Positions 62,665 through 64,000 of a stretch of DNA of 64,000 nt are shown here, piece after piece. The notes under the pieces were generated by a model. The model had not been told where the DNA came from, searched no databases, and saw nothing but the letters and a program-made list of their open reading frames with translations. This DNA is from Galbula dea (Eukaryota > Chordata > Aves > Piciformes > Galbulidae). The position numbers and the translations under genes were made by a program. The number at the start of each line of letters is the position of its first letter. The stretch's first letter is position 1. The stretch spans positions 1,054,001 through 1,118,000 of the forward strand of contig VWZX01001051.1 of assembly GCA_013399015.1 (NCBI GenBank), written 5' to 3'.

Positions 62665-64000
62665 GTTGCAGGGAATTTGCTGCCCTGTCCAGTACATGAT
62701 ATGAACTAATGCTTCAGATGTTTAAGTGCATGGTTGGTATGGCTTGGGAGACTCGAGTTATTTCTGTGATTTGTGTAAGGAAAACAAGAACATGATCTGT
62801 GATCAGGCCATAATGCAGATATTTTCTAACAATATGGGCTTGTATTCAGAGCAGTTGGAGTACATTAATAACAGTAAATAAGTCATGGTGGCCACTTTGT
62901 GAAAAACAAGCGAATGCAAAATACTGAACACCCCTCACTGAATATTATTCATTGTGTTCCACATAGGAGATCTTGTGGAGAAATACATTGTGTGGTGGTG
63001 TTGGGAAAGGCAGTATCACGATGCATGCTGTTGTAAGAATCTGAATGAAGGTTGTGCAAGACAGCAACATTCTGACCCATTCTGACTTGGTTGACTTTGC
63101 AGTCTTACTTTTCTTTATATGATATTTGTCTGTGTTATTGGAGAATAGGAAGAAACCTACCCTTTGTAGTAACTTTTTAATTAATCCACAAGGTAACTCC
63201 TGTGAGAACATTTCATGATGGTCTTGTCTGGTATAACTAGAAGCTTCAAAGATACTGAACAAATTGTTTTGCAAAAGTGAGATTGCTAGTTCTCAGTTAA
63301 ATTGTCTCTATGTGTGGTTTTTAGTAGAAAATGGGTTTTGAAAAAATGGAGTCTGGATTTCTCAGCTGAATGGGCTATGTAGTAGACATTCTTCAAGCAG
63401 TATAGGTTTCTCTGCCAAAAGCCTCCTCCTCTCATGTGAGCAAATTTGCTATATGTGTGTCTATGTGTAGTGCTGCTGATCCACATGTGTTCAGTGAGGT
63501 TTATGTTCCCAAAAGACCTACACTTACTCAGCAAATCTGATTCAACTGTATTGCATGTGCAGTGTCTAATACTGCTGCTTTTGGAAAGTGCTTAACAAGT
63601 GAAATTGCTGTCCCCTTTTGCCCCTAAGAAATTGGGAAGCTGAGAACGAGTGGTTACTAATGTGAGACCAAAGGGAAAGCAGGTGGCTCTTAACAGACTA
63701 CAAGCCAGGTGAAGTTGTTTGGCTGGTGATGTGTAGCCTTAAGGATGCAGATTGGACATCCCTACTTTGAGTCATTTGACCTCTATACTTCAAAGGAAAT
63801 ATTGGTACGTGGTTATCAACATTTGTTTTTGTAACAACTGAACAATTTGAACAACTTTCGTAATAACTTGCCTTTGACAAGCAAACTTTGCTTTTCTCAG
63901 GAAGAAATACAAAATTGTCAACATTTTTAACATCTGTGTTTAGTAAAGTTTAATTTACTGGAGAAGTGATTTGAGCTTGTTTGAGGAATGCATTTCATTC

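Larger units (their letters stand above)
57280..64000 (+). other. PAWR: PAWR intron after coding exon 2 (partial)
   Basis: Starts at GTAAGA and continues past the window. It contains the ancient LINE relic at 57.37-57.99 kb and a consensus CRE octamer at 62657. From about 58.0 to 64.0 kb I recognise no exon, RNA gene or intact repeat; ORFs of up to 110 codons look like chance. Confidence 0.85.

Overview
The window looks like a piece of a bird chromosome. The repeats are almost all CR1-type LINE fragments: several keep the CR1 3' tail octamer (ATTCTATG-like), some on each strand, and one keeps a decayed reverse-transcriptase segment. No Alu, L1 or other mammalian repeats are recognisable. The DNA is AT-rich apart from two CpG islands. 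The species cannot be read from the sequence.

Three coding exons are supported, from two genes on the + strand. At the left edge is the last exon of PPP1R12A (MYPT1, the myosin phosphatase targeting subunit), 2217-2303, followed by a 3' UTR of about 1.8-2.1 kb. After roughly 13 kb of intergenic DNA comes a 2-kb CpG island (about 16.38-18.47 kb). It contains the promoter, 5' UTR and first coding exon (17894-18388) of PAWR (Par-4, the pro-apoptotic WT1/aPKC-binding protein). A 38.8-kb intron follows, then the next PAWR exon (57151-57279). The window ends 6.7 kb into the following intron. The PAWR exons encoding the C-terminal leucine zipper lie beyond the right edge. The order PPP1R12A then PAWR on one strand matches my knowledge of human 12q21.

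Region by region: 1-2216 is a PPP1R12A intron. 2217-4380 is the terminal exon and 3' UTR. 4381-16379 is intergenic, with a small orphan CpG island at about 8.4-8.63 kb, a short CR1 fragment at 11.8 kb and an A/C-rich tract at 14.5 kb. 16380-18470 is the PAWR promoter island. 18389-57150 is the large PAWR intron with eight recognised LINE fragments, a possible solo LTR, recurrent G/T-rich tracts and three recursive-splice-like AG|GT junctions. 57280-64000 is the next intron, which starts with an ancient CR1/L3-like LINE relic.

The two genes are neighbours, not an operon. PPP1R12A scaffolds myosin light-chain phosphatase, and Par-4 is a nuclear/cytoplasmic apoptosis regulator. Nearly all other open reading frames here look like chance ORFs in introns, repeats or GC-rich DNA. 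I found no new multi-gene system. The best leads are the orphan CpG island, the recursive-splice-like junctions, the missing caspase site in Par-4, and the LINE relic beside a PAWR exon.
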